From Prosapia bicincta (lineage: Eukaryota; Arthropoda; Insecta; Hemiptera; Cercopidae), in contig JBAIZL010000001.1 in NCBI GenBank assembly GCA_036971475.1, forward strand, positions 94,014,983 to 94,078,982: DNA of 64,000 nt. The letters are read 5' to 3'. Numbering within the stretch: position 1 is the first letter of the stretch; the number at the start of each line of letters is the position of its first letter. The notes under the pieces are model-generated. The model was not told where the DNA came from and did not search any database. It saw only the letters and a program-made list of their open reading frames with translations. The position numbers and the translations under genes are program-made. Positions 14,901-29,949 of the stretch are shown piece by piece.

Positions 14901-15349
14901 CTTTATAGGTATATTTTAATATTGGTATATAGCAATGTTGTATAAAATTACAACCAAATCTATCCTGACTGGATACTTCATAGGTATATTTTAATATAGG
15001 TATATAGCAATGTTGTATAAAATTTCAACCAAATCTATCCTTAATGGATACTTCATAGGTATATAGAATTGGTGTATAAAATTACAGTAAAATCTATCCA
15101 GACTGGATACTATATATTCATTATTTTAATATCTGTATATATTAATATTGTATAAAATTACAGCATAATCTATTCTGACTGGATACTTTATAGGTATATT
15201 TTAATATCGGTATATAGTAATGGTGTATAAAATTACAACCAAATCTATCCTGACTGGATACTTTATAGGCATATTTTAATATACGTATATAGGAATGTTG
15301 TATACAAATACAACGAATTTTATCTTGACTGGATTTTTCATAGGTATAT

Positions 15350-17115
15350 TTTAATATTGGTATATAGCAATGTTGTATAAAATTACAACCAAAACTATCC
15401 TGACTGGATACTTTATAGGTATATTTTAATATTGGTATATAGCAATGTTGTATAAAATTACAACCAAATCTATCCTGACTGGATACTTTATAGGTATATT
15501 TTAATATTGGTATATAGCAATGTTGTATAAAATTACAACCAAATCTATCCTGACTGGATACTTTATAGGTATATTTTAATATTGGTATATAGCAATGTTG
15601 TATAAAATTACAACCAAATTATCCTGACTGGATACTTTATAGGTATATTTTAATATAGGTATATAGTAATGGTGTATAAAATTACAACCAAATCTATCCT
15701 GACTGGATACTTTATAGGTATATTTTAATATACGTATATAGGAATGTTGTATACAAATACAGCGAATTTTATCTTGACTGGATTTTTCATAGGTTTATTT
15801 TAATATTGGTATATAGCAATGTTGTATAAAATTACAACCAAATCTATCCTGACTGGATACTTTATAGGTATATTTTAATATTGGTATATAGCAATGTTGT
15901 ATAAAATTACAACCAAATCTATCCTGACTGGATACTTTATAGGTATATTTTAATATAGGTAGATAGTAATGGTGTATAAAATTACAACCAAATCTATCCT
16001 AACTGGATACTTTATAGGTATATTTTAATATACGTATATAGGAATGTTGTATACAAATACAACGAATTTTATCTTGACTGGATTTATCATAGGTATATTT
16101 TAATATTGGTATATAGCAATGTTGTATAAAATTACAACCAAATCTATCCTGACTGAATACTTTATAGGTATATTTTAATATACGTATATAGTAATGTTGT
16201 ATACAAATACAACGAATTTTATCTTGACTGGATTTTTCATAGGTATATTTTAATATTGGTATATAGCAATGTTGTATAAAATTACAACCAAATCTATCCT
16301 GACTGGATACTTTATAGGTATATTTTAATATAGGTATATAGTAATGGTGTATAAAATTACAACCAAATCTATCCTGACTGGATATTTTATAGTTATATTT
16401 TAATATACGTATATAGTAATGGTGTATAAAATTAGAACCAAATCTATCCTGACTGAATACGTTATAGGTATATTTTAATATACGTATATAGTAATGTTGT
16501 ATACAAATACAACGAATTTTATCTTGACTGGATTTTTCATAGGTATATTTTAATATTGGTATATAGCAATGTTGCATAAAATTACAACCAAATCTATCCT
16601 TAATGGAAACTTTATAGGTATATAGAATTAGTGTATAAAATTACAGTAAAATCTATCCTGACTGGATACTTTATAGGTATATTTTAATATAGGTAGATAG
16701 TAATGGTGTATAAAATTACAACCAAATCTATCCTGACTGGATACTTTATAGGTATATTTTAATATAGGTAGATAGTAATGGTGTATAAAATTATAACCAA
16801 ATCTATCCTGACTGGATACTTTATAGGTATATTTTAATATACGTATATAGTAATGTTGTATACAAATACAACGAATTTTATCTTGACTGGATTTTTCATA
16901 GGTATATTTTAATATTGGTATATAACAATGTTGTATAAAATTACAACCAAATCTATCCTGTCTGGATTCTTTATAGGTATATTTTAATATAGATATATAA
17001 TAATGGTGTATAAAATTACAACCAAATCTATCCTAACTGGATACTTTATAGGTATATTTTAATATAGGTATATAGTAATGGTGTATAAAATTACAACCAA
17101 ATCTATCCTGACTGA
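15350..17115. repeat. 1,784-bp higher-order repeat, copy 1
   Basis: Tandem partner of the following segment at an offset of 1,784 bp. Shared rare marks are acagcgaatttt with cataggtttatttt (near 15760 and 17543), ggatttatcatagg (16080 and 17864), gttgcataaaatt (16571 and 18355), taatggaaacttta and ctgtctggattctttata. A 1-bp deletion near 15617 (accaaattatcc) is unique to this copy, so the offset is 1,783 to its left. Boundaries are approximate. Confidence 0.75.
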
Positions 17116-18900
17116 ATACTTTATAGGTATATTTTAATATACGTATATAGTAATGTTGTATACAAATACAACGAATTTTATCTTGACTGGATTTTTCATA
17201 GGTATATTTTAATATTGGTATATAGCAATGTTGTATAAAATTACAACCAAATCTATCCTGACTGGATACTTTATAGGTATATTTTAATATTGGTATATAG
17301 CAATGTTGTATAAAATTACAACCAAATCTATCCTGACTGGATACTTTATAGGTATATTTTAATATTGGTATATAGCAATGTTGTATAAAATTACAACCAA
17401 ATCTATCCTGACTGGATACTTTATAGGTATATTTTAATATAGGTATATAGTAATGGTGTATAAAATTACAACCAAATCTATCCTGACTGGATACTTTATA
17501 GGTATATTTTAATATACGTATATAGGAATGTTGTATACAAATACAGCGAATTTTAACTTGACTGGATTTTTCATAGGTTTATTTTAATATTGGTATATAG
17601 CAATGTTGTATAAAATTACAACCAAATCTATCCTGACTGGATACTTTATAGGTATATTTTAATATTGGTATATAGCAATGTTGTATAAAATTACAACCAA
17701 ATCTATCCTGACTGGATACTTTATAGGTATATTTTAATATAGGTAGATAGTAATGGTGTATAAAATTACAACCAAATCTATCCTAACTGGATACTTTATA
17801 GGTATATTTTAATATACGTATATAGGAATGTTGTATACAAATACAACGAATTTTATCTTGACTGGATTTATCATAGGTATATTTTAATATTGGTATATAG
17901 CAATGTTGTATAAAATTACAACCAAATCTATCCTGACTGAATACTTTATAGGTATATTTTAATATACGTATATAGTAATGTTGTATACAAATACAACGAA
18001 TTTTATCTTGACTGGATTTTTCATAGGTATATTTTAATATTGGTATATAGCAATGTTGTATAAAATTACAACCAAATCTATCCTGACTGGATACTTTATA
18101 GGTATATTTTAATATAGGTATATAGTAATGGTGTATAAAATTACAACCAAATCTATCCTGACTGGATATTTTATAGTTATATTTTAATATACGTATATAG
18201 TAATGGTGTATAAAATTAGAACCAAATCTATCCTGACTGAATACGTTATAGGTATATTTTAATATACGTATATAGTAATGTTGTATACAAATACAACGAA
18301 TTTTATCTTGACTGGATTTTTCATAGGTATATTTTAATATTGGTATATAGCAATGTTGCATAAAATTACAACCAAATCTATCCTTAATGGAAACTTTATA
18401 GGTATATAGAATTAGTGTATAAAATTACAGTAAAATCTATCCTGACTGGATACTTTATAGGTATATTTTAATATAGGTAGATAGTAATGGTGTATAAAAT
18501 TACAACCAAATCTATCCTGACTGGATACTTTATAGGTATATTTTAATATAGGTAGATAGTAATGGTGTATAAAATTATAACCAAATCTATCCTGACTGGA
18601 TACTTTATAGGTATATTTTAATATACGTATATAGTAATGTTGTATACAAATACAACGAATTTTATCTTGACTGGATTTTTCATAGGTATATTTTAATATT
18701 GGTATATAACAATGTTGTATAAAATTACAACCAAATCTATCCTGTCTGGATTCTTTATAGGTATATTTTAATATAGATATATAATAATGGTGTATAAAAT
18801 TACAACCAAATCTATCCTAACTGGATACTTTATAGGTATATTTTAATATAGGTATATAGTAATGGTGTATAAAATTACAACCAAATCTATCCTGACTGGA
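17116..18900. repeat. 1,784-bp higher-order repeat, copy 2
   Basis: Second copy of the tandem pair. One visible difference is gcgaattttaacttgac near 17545 against gcgaattttatcttgac in copy 1. After the shared cctaactgg monomer the two copies diverge: near 17115 copy 1 goes to ctgactgaatac, while here the array continues with the C/B dimer carrying tacgacgaatttt. Confidence 0.75.
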
Positions 18901-20750
18901 TACTTTATAGGCATATTTTAATATACGTATATAGGAATGTTGTATACAAATACGACGAATTTTATCTTGACTGGATTTTTCATAGGTATATTTTAATATT
19001 GGTATATAGCAATGTTGTATAAAATTACAACCAAATCTATCCTGACTGAATACTTTATAGGTATATTTTAATATACGTATTTAGTAATGTTGTATACAAA
19101 TACAACGAATTTTATCTTGACTGGATTTTTCATAGGTATATTTTAATATTGGTATATAGCAATGTTGTATAAAATTACAACCAAATCTATCCTGACTGGA
19201 TACTTTATAGGTATATTTTAATATAGGCATATAGTAATGGTGTATAAAATTACAACCAAATCTATCCTGACTGGATACTTTATAGGTATATTTTAATATA
19301 GGTATATAGTAATGGTGTATAAAATTACAACCAAATCTATCCTGACTGGATACTTTATAGGTATATTTTAATATAGGTATATAGTAATAGTGTAAAAAAT
19401 TACAACCAAATTTATCCTGACTGGATACTTTATAGGTATATTTTAATATAGGTATATAGTAATGGTGTATAAAATTACAACCAATTTTATCCTGACTGGA
19501 TACTTTATAGGTATATTTTAATATTGGTATATAGCAATGTTGTATAAAATTGCAAATAAATCTATCCTGACTGGATACTTTATAGGTATATTTTAATATA
19601 GGTATATAGTAATGGTGTATAAAATTACAACCAAATCTATCCTGACTGGATATTTTATAGTTATATTTTAATATACGTATATAGTAATGGTGTATAAAAT
19701 TACAACCAAATCTATCCTGACTGAATATTTTATAGGTATATTTTATTATACGTATATAGTAATGTTGTATACAAATACAACGAATTTTATCTTGACTGGA
19801 TTTTTCATAGGTATATTTTAATATTGGTATATAGCAATGTTGTATAAAATTACAACCAAATCTATCCTTAATGGATACTTTATAGGTATATAGATTTTGT
19901 GTATAAAAATACAGTAAAATCTATCCTGACTGGATACTTTATAGGTATATTTTAATATAGGTAGATAGTAATGGTGTATAAAATTACAACCAAATCTATC
20001 CTGACTGGATACTTTATAGGTATATTTTAATATAGGTAGATAGTAATGGTGTATAAAATTATAACCAAATCTATCCTGACTGGATACTTTATAGGTATAT
20101 TTTAATATACGTATATAGTAATGTTGTATACAAATACAACGAATTTTATCTTGACTGGATTTTTCATAGGTATATTTTAATATTGGTATATAGCAATGTT
20201 GTATAAAATTACAACCAAATCTATCCTGACTGGATACTTCATAGGTATATTTTAATATAGGTATATAGCAATGTTGTATAAAATTACAACCAAATCTATC
20301 CTTAATGGATACTTATAGGTATATAGAATTGGTGTATAAAATTACAGTAAAATCTATCCAGACTGGATACTATATATTCATTATTTTAATATCTGTATAT
20401 ATTAATTATGTATAAAATTGCAGCATAATCTATTCTGACTGGATACTTTATAGGTATATTTTAATATAGATATATAGTAATGGTGTATAAAATTACAACC
20501 AAATCTATCCTAACTGGATACTTTATAGGTATATTTTAATATAGGTATATAGTAATGGTGTATAAAATTACAACCAAATCTATCCTGACTGGATACTTTA
20601 TAGGCATATTTTAATATACGTATATAGGAATGTTGTATACAAATACAACGAATTTTATCTTGACTGGATTTTTCATAGGTATATTTTAATATTGGTATAT
20701 AGCAATGTTGTATAAAATTACAACCAAATCTATCCTGACTGGATACTTTA
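18600..20750. repeat. Long-range HOR segment, second of three
   Basis: This copy is offset 5,845 bp from the 12.7-kb segment. It keeps the same order of variants: ctgtctgg monomer, cctaactgg monomer, C/B dimer with tacgacg, taatagtgtaaaaaatt monomer, tattttatagttatatttt monomer, then D-E-F. Small differences include attgcaaataaa near 19553 against attgcaactaaa, and tagattttgtgtata near 19891. Confidence 0.7.
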
Positions 20751-23700
20751 TAGGTATATTTTAATATTGGTATATAGCAATGTTGTATAAAATTACAACC
20801 AAATCTATCCTGACTGAATACTTTATAGGTATATTTTAATATACGTATATAGTAATGTTGTATACAAATACAACGAATTTTATCTTGACTGGATTTTTCA
20901 AAGGTATATTTTAATATTGGTATATAGCAATGTTGTATAAAATTACAACCAAATCTATCCTGACTGGATACTTTATAGGTATATTTTAATATAGGTATAT
21001 AGTAATGGTGTATAAAATTACAACCAAATCTATCCTGACTGGATATTTTATAGTTATATTTTAATATACGTATATAGTAATGGTGTATAAAATTAGAACC
21101 AAATCTATCCTGACTGAATACGTTATAGGTATATTTTAATATACGTATATAGTAATGTTGTATACAAATACAACGAATTTTATCTTGACTGGATTTTTCA
21201 TAGGTATATTTTAATATTGGTATATAGCAATGTTGCATAAAATTACAACCAAATCTATCCTTAATGGATACTTTATAGGTATATAGAATTAGTGTATAAA
21301 ATTACAGTAAAATCTATCCTGACTGGATACTTTATAGGTATATTTTAATATAGGTAGATAGTAATGGTGTATAAAATTACAACCAAATCTATCCTGACTG
21401 GATACTTTATAGGTATATTTTAATATAGGTAGATAGTAATGGTGTATAAAATTATAACCAAATCTATCCTGACTGGATACTTTATAGGTATATTTTAATA
21501 TACGTATATAGTAATGTTGTATGCAAATACAACGAATATTATCTTGACTGTATTTTTCATAGGTATATTTTAATATTGGTATATAGCAATGTTGTATAAA
21601 ATTACAACCAAATCTATCCTGACTGGATACTTTATAGATATATTTTAATATAGGTATATAGTGATGGTGTATAAAATTACAACCAAATCTATCCTGACTG
21701 GATACTTTATAGGTATATTTTAATATAGGTATATAGTAATATTGTGTAAAATTACAACCAAATCTATCCTGACTGGATACTTTATAGGTATATTTTAATA
21801 TAGGTATATAGTAATGGTGTATAAAAATTACAACCAAATCTATCCTGACTGGATACTTAATAGGTATATTTTAATATAGGTATATAGTAATGGTGTATAA
21901 AATTACAACCAAATCTATCCTGACTGGATACTTTATAGGTATATTTTAATATAGATATATAGTAATGGTGTATAAAATTACAACCAAATCTATCCTGACT
22001 GGATACTTTATAGGTATATTTTAATATAGGTATATAGTAATGGTGTATAAAATTACAGCCAATTTTATCCTGATTGGATACTTTATAGGTATATTTTATT
22101 ATACGTATATAGTAATGTTGTATACAAATACAACGAATTTTATCTTGACTGGATTTTTCATAGGTATATTTTAATATTGGTATATAGCAATGTTGTATAA
22201 AATTACAACCAAATCTATCCTGACTGGATACTTTATAGGTATATTTTAATATAGGTAGATAGTAATGGTGTATAAAATTACAACTAAATCTACCCTAACT
22301 GGATACTTTATAGGTATATTTTAATATAGGTATATAGTAATGGTGTATAAAATTACAACCAAATCTATCCTGACTTTATACTTTATAGGCATATTTTAAT
22401 ATACGTATATAGGAATGTTGTATACAAATACAACGAATTTTATCTTGACTGGATTTTTCATAGGTATATTTTAATATTGGTATATAGCAATGTTGTATAA
22501 AATTACAACCAAATCTATCCTGACTGGATACTTTATAGGTATATTTTAATATTGGTATATAGCAATGTTGTATAAAATTACAACCAAATCTATCCTGACT
22601 AGATACTTTATAGGTATATTTTAATATTGGCATATAGCAATGTTGTATAAAATTACAACCAAATCTATCCTGACTGGATACTTTATAGGTATATTTTAAT
22701 ATTGGTATATAGCAATGTTGTATAAAATTACAACCAAATCTATCCTGACTGGATACTTTATAGGTATATTTTAATATTGGTATATAGCAATGTTGTATAA
22801 AATTACAACCAAATCTATCCTGACTGGATACTTTATAGGTATATTTTAATATAGGTATATAGTAATGGTGTATAAAATTACAACCAAATCTATCCTGACT
22901 GGATACTTTATAGGTATATTTTAATATACGTATATAGGAATGTTGTATACAAATACAGCGAATATTATCTTGACTGGATTTTTCATAGGTATATTTTAAT
23001 ATTGGTATATAGCAATGTTGTATAAAATTACAACCAAATCTATCCTGACTGGATACTTTATAGGTATATTTTAATATTGGTATATAGCAATGTTGTATAA
23101 AATTACAACCAAATCTATCCTGACTGGATACTTTATAGGTATATTTTAATATAGGTAGATAGTAATGGTGTATAAAATTACAACCAAATCTATCCTAACT
23201 GGATACTTTATAAGTATATTTCAATATACGTATATAGGAATGTTGTATACAAATACAACGAATTTTATCTTGACTGGATTTTTCATAGGTATATTTTAAT
23301 ATTGGTATATAGCAATGTTGTATAAAATTACAACCAAATCTATCCTGACTGAATACTTTATAGGTATATTTTAATATACGTATATAGTAATGTTGTATAC
23401 AAATACAACGAATTTTATCTTGACTGGATTTTTCATAGGTATATTTTAATATTGGTATATAGCAATGTTGTATAAAATTACAACCAAATCTATCCTGACT
23501 GGATACTTTATAGGTATATTTTAATATAGGTATATAGTAATGGTGTATAAAATAACAACCAAATCTATCCTGACTGGATACTTTATAGGTATATTTTAAT
23601 ATAGGTATATAGTAATGGTGTATAAAATTACAACCAAATCTATCCTGACTGGATATTTTATAGTTATATTTTAATATACGTATATAGTAATGGTGTATAA

Positions 23701-25099
23701 AATTAGAACCAAATCTATCCTGACTGAATACGTTATAGGTATATTTTAATATACGTATATAGTAATGTTGTATACAAATACAACGAATTTTATCTTGACT
23801 GGATTTTTCATAGGTATATTTTAATATTGGTATATAGCAATGTTGCATAAAATTACAACCAAATCTATCCTTAATGGATACTTTATAGGTATATAGAATT
23901 AGTGTATAAAATTACAGTAAAATCTATCCTGACTGGATAATTTATAGGTTTATTTTAATATAGGTAGATAGTAATGGTGTATAAAATTACAACCAAATCT
24001 ATCCTGACTGGATACTTTATAGGTATATTTTAATATAGGTAGATAGTAATGGTGTATAAAATTATAACCAAATCTATCCTGACTGGATACTTCATAGGTA
24101 TATTTTAATATAGGTATATAGCAATGTTGTATAAAATTACAACCAAATCTATCCTTAATGGATACTTTATAGGTATATAGAATTTTTGTATAAAATTACA
24201 GTAAAATCTATCCAGACTGAATACTATATATTCATTAATTTAATATCTGTATATATTAATTATGTATAAAATTACAGCATAATCTATTCTGACTGGATAC
24301 TTTATAGGTATATTTTATTATAGATATATAGTAATGGTGTATAAAATTACAACCAAATCTATCCTAACTGGATACTTTATAGGTATATTTTAATATAGGT
24401 ATATAGTAATGGTGTATAAAATTACAACAAAATCTATTATGACTGGATACTTTATAGGCATATTTTAATATACGTATATAGGAATGTTGTATACAAATAC
24501 AACGAATTTTACCTTGACTGGATTTTTCATAGGTATATTTTAATATTGGTATATAGCAATGTTGTATAAAATTACAACCAAATCTATCCTGACTGGATAC
24601 TTTATAGGTATATTTTAATATTGGTATATAGCAATGTTGTATAAAATTACAACTAAATCTATCCTGACTGGATACTTTATAGGTATATTTTAATATAGGT
24701 ATATAGTAATGGTGTATAAAATTACAACCAAATCTATCCTGACTGGATACTTTATAGGTATATTTTAATATAGGTATATAGTAATGGTGTATAAAATTAC
24801 AACCAAATCTATCCTGACTGGATATTTTATAGTTATATTTTAATATACGTATATAGTAATGGTGTATAAAATTACAACCAAATCTATCCTGACTGGATAC
24901 TTTATAGGTATATTTTAATATAGGTATATAGTAATAGTGTGAAAAATTAAAACCAAATCTATCCTGACTGGATACTTTATAGGTATATTTTAATATAGGT
25001 ATATAGTAATGGTGTATAAAATTACAACCAAATATATCCTGACTGGATACTTTATAGGTATATTTTAATATAGGTATATAGTAATGGTGTATAAAATTA

Positions 25100-26930
25100 C
25101 AACCAATTTTATCCTGACTGGATACTTTATAGGCATATTTTAATATACGTATATAGTAATGTTGTATACAAATACAACGAATTTTATCTTGACTGGATTT
25201 TTCATAGGTATATTTTAATATTGGTATATAACAATGTTGTATAAAATTACAACCAAATCTATCCTGTCTGGATTCTTTATAGGTATATTTTAATATAGAT
25301 ATATAATAATGGTGTATAAAATTACAACCAAATCTATTCTAACTGGATACTTTATAGGTATATTTTAATATAGGCATATAGTAATGGTGTATAAAATTAC
25401 AACCAAATCTATCCTGACTGGATACTTTATAGGTATATTTTAATATAGGTATATAGTAATGGTGTATAAAATTACAACCAAATCTATCCTGACTGGATAC
25501 TTTATAGGTATATTTTAATATAGGTATATAGTAATGGTGTATAAAATTACAACCAATTTTATCCTGACTGGATACTTTATAGGTATATTTTAATATAGGT
25601 ATATAGTAATGGTGTATAAAATTACAACCAAATCTATCCTGACTGGATATTTTATAGTTATATTTTAATATACGTATATAGTAATGGTGTATAAAATTAC
25701 AACCAAATCTATCCTGACTGAATATTTTATAGGTATATTTTATTATACGTATATAGTAATGTTGTATACAAATACAACGAATTTTATCTTGACTGGATTT
25801 TTCATAGGTATATTTTAATATTGGTATATAGCAATGTTGTATAAAATTACAACCAAATCTATCCTTAATGGATACTTTATAGGTATATTGAATTTGTGTA
25901 TAAAAATACAGTAAAATCTATCCTGACTGGATACTTTATAGGTATATTTTAATATAGGTAGATAGTAATGGTGTATAAAATTATAACCAAATCTATCCTG
26001 ACTGGATACTTTATAGGTATATTTTAATATACGTATATAGTAATGTTGTATACAAATACAACGAATTTTATCTTGACTGGATTTTTCATAGGTATATTTT
26101 AATATTGGTATATAGCAATGTTGTATAAAATTACAACCAAATCTATCCTGACTGGATACTTCATAGGTATATTTTAATATAGGTATATAGCAATGTTGTA
26201 TAAAATTACAACCAAATCTATCCTTAATGGATACTTATAGGTATATAGAATTGGTGTATAAAATTACAGTAAAATCTATCCAGACTGGATACTATATATT
26301 CATTATTTTAATATCTGTATATATTAATTATGTATAAAATTGCAGCATAATCTATTCTGACTGGATACTTTATAGGTATATTTTAATATAGATATATAGT
26401 AATGGTGTATAAAATTACAACCAAATCTATCCTAACTGGATACTTTATAGGTATATTTTAATATAGGTATATAGTAATGGTGTATAAAATTACAACCAAA
26501 TCTATCCTGACTGGATACTTTATAGGCATATTTTAATATACGTATATAGGAATGTTGTATACAAATACAACGAATTTTATCTTGACTGGATTTTTCATAG
26601 GTATATTTTAATATTGGTATATAGCAATTTTGTATAAAATTACAACCAAATCTATCCTGACTGGATACTTTATAGGTATATTTTAATATTGGTATATAGC
26701 AATGTTGTATAAAATTACAACCAAATCTATCCTGACTGGATACTTCATAGGTATATTTTAATATAGGTATATAGCAATGTTGTATAAAATTTCAACCAAA
26801 TCTATCCTTAATGGATACTTTATAGGTATATAGAATTGGTGTATAAAATTACAGTAAAATCTATCCAGACTGGATACTATATATTCATTATTTTAATATC
26901 TGTATATATTAATATTGTATAAAATTACAG
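25100..26930. repeat. Long-range HOR segment, third, shortened by about 600 bp
   Basis: This segment carries the same opening (ataacaatgttg, ctgtctggattctttata near 25266) and the same closing D-E-F block (atatctg near 26311) as the 12.7- and 18.6-kb segments. The C/B dimer with tacgacg and several A monomers between them are missing. The loss is close to eight monomers, as expected from unequal exchange in register. Confidence 0.65.
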
Positions 26931-28023
26931 CATAATCTATTCTGACTGGATACTTTATAGGTATATTTTAATATAGGTATATAGTAATGGTGTATAAAAT
27001 TACAACCAAATCTATCCTGACTGGATACTTTATAGGCATATTTTAATATACGTATATAGGAATGTTGTATACATATACAACGAATTTTATCTTGACTGGA
27101 TTTTTCATAGGTGTATTTTAATATTGGTATATAGCAATGTTGTATAAAATTACAACCAAATCTATCCTGACTGGATACTTTATAGGTATATTTTAATATT
27201 GGTATATAGCAATGTTGTATAAAATTACAACCAAATCTATCCTGACTGGATACTTTATAGGTATATTTTAATATTGGTATATAGCAATGTTGTATAAAAT
27301 TACAACCAAATCTATCCTGACTGGATACTTTATAGGTATATTTTAATATTGGTATATAGCAATGTTGTATAAAATTACAACCAAATCTATCCTGACTGGA
27401 TACTTTATAGGTATATTTTAATATTGGTATATAGCAATGTTGTATAAAATTACAAACAAATCTATCCTGACTGGATACTTTATAGGTATATTTTAATATA
27501 GGTATATAGTAATGGTGTATAAAATTACAACCAAATCTATCCTGACTGGATACTTTATAGGTATATTTTAATATACGTATATAGGAATGTTGTATACAAA
27601 TACATCGAATTTTATCTTGACTGGATTTTTCATAGGTTTATTTTAATATTGGTATATAGCAATGTTGTATAAAATTACAACCAAATCTATCCTGACTGGA
27701 TACTTTATAGGTATATTTTAATATTGGTATATAGCAATGTTGTATAAAATTACAACCAAATCTATCCTGACTGGATACTTTATAGGTATATTTTAATATA
27801 GGTAGATAGTAATGGTGTATAAAATTACAACCAAATCTATCCTAACTGGATACTTTATAGGTATATTTTAATATACGTATATAGGAATGTTGTATACAAA
27901 TACAACGAATTTTATCTTGACTGGATTTATCATAGGTATATTTTAATATTGGTATATAGCAATGTTGCATAAAATTACAACCAAATCTATCCTTAATGGA
28001 TACTTTATAGGTATATAGAATTT

Positions 28024-28174
28024 TTGTATAAAATTACAGTAAAATCTATCCAGACTGAATACTATATATTCATTAATTTAATATCTGTATATATTAATTA
28101 TGTATAAAATTACAGCATAATCTATTCTGACTGGATACTTTATAGGTATATTTTAATATAGATATATAGTAATG
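28024..28174. repeat. E-F marker pair, E subfamily 2
   Basis: E (28024-28099) has tatccagactgaata and the form tattcattaattt; F follows at 28100-28174. The preceding D monomer is 27965-28023 (59 bp). This E form is also found near 11874 (with atttctg), 24241, 33600 and 39120. It is intermediate between subfamily 1 (tattcattatttt) and subfamily 3 (taatcattaattt). Confidence 0.8.
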
Positions 28175-29949
28175 GTGTATAAAATTACAACCAAATCTAT
28201 CCTAACTGGATACTTTATAGGTATATTTTAATATAGGTATATAGTAATGGTGTATAAAATTACAACAAAATCTATCCTGACTGGATACTTTATAGGCATA
28301 TTTTAATATACGTATATAGGAATGTTGTATACAAATACAACGAATTTTATCTTGACTGGATTTTTCATAGGTATATTTTAATATTGGTATATAGCAATGT
28401 TGTATAAAATTACAACCAAATCTATCCTGACTGGATACTTTATAGGTATATTTTAATATTGGTATATAGCAATGTTGTATAAAATTACAACTAAATCTAT
28501 CCTGACTGGATACTTTATAGGTATATTTTAATATAGGTATATAGTAGTGGTGTATAAAATTACAACCAAATCTATCCTGACTGGATACTTTATAGGTATA
28601 TTTTAATATAGGTATATAGTAATGGTGTATAAAATTACAACCAAATCTATCCTGACTGGATATTTTATAGTTATATTTTAATATACGTATATAGTAGTGG
28701 TGTATAAAATTACAACCAAATCTATTCTGACTGGATACTTTATAGGTATATTTTAATATAGGTATATAGTAATAGTGTAAAAAATTAAAACCAAATCTAT
28801 CCTGACTGGATACTTTATAGGTATATTTTAATATAGGTATATAGTAATGGTGTATAAAATTACAACCAAATATATCCTGACTGGATACTTTATAGGTATA
28901 TTTTAATATAGGTATATAGTAATGGTGTATAAAATTACAACCAAATATATCCTGACTGGATACTTTATAGGTATATTTTAATATACGTATATAGTAATGT
29001 TGTATACAAATACAACGAATTTTATCTTGACTGGATTTTTCATAGGTATATTTTAATATTGGTATATAACAATGTTGTATAAAATTACAACCAAATCTAT
29101 CCTGACTGGATACTTTATAGGTATATTTTAATATAGATATATAGTAATGGTGTATAAAATTACAACCAAATCTATCCTAACTGGATACTTTATAGGTATA
29201 TTTTAATATAGGTATATAGTAATGGTGTATAAAATTACAACCAAATCTATCCTGACTGGATACTTTATAGGCATATTTTAATATACGTATATAGGAATGT
29301 TGTATACAAATACAACGAATTTTATCTTGACTGGATTTTTCATAGGTATATTTTAATATTGGTATATAGCAATGTTGTATAAAATTACAACCAAATCTAT
29401 CCTGACTGAATACTTTATAGGTATATTTTAATATACGTATATAGTAATGTTGTATACAAATACAATGAATTTTATCTTGACTGGATTTTTCATAGGTATA
29501 TTTTAATATTGGTATATAGCAATGTTGTATAAAATTACAACCAAATCTATCCTGACTGGATACTTTATAGGTATATTTTAATATAGGCATATAGTAATGG
29601 TGTATAAAATTACAACCAAATCTATCCTGACTGGATACTTTATAGGTATATTTTAATATAGGTATATAGTAATGGTGTATAAAATTACAACCAAATCTAT
29701 CCTGACTGGATACTTTATAGGTATATTTTAATATAGGTATATAGTAATGGTGTATAAAATTACAACCAAATATATCCTGACTGGATACTTTATAGGTATA
29801 TTTTAATATAGGTATATAGTAATGGTGTATAAAATTACAACCAATTTTATCCTGACTGGATACTTTATAGGTATATTTTAATATACGTATATAGGAATGT
29901 TGTATACAAATACAACGAATTTTATCTTGACTGGATTTTTCATAGGTAT

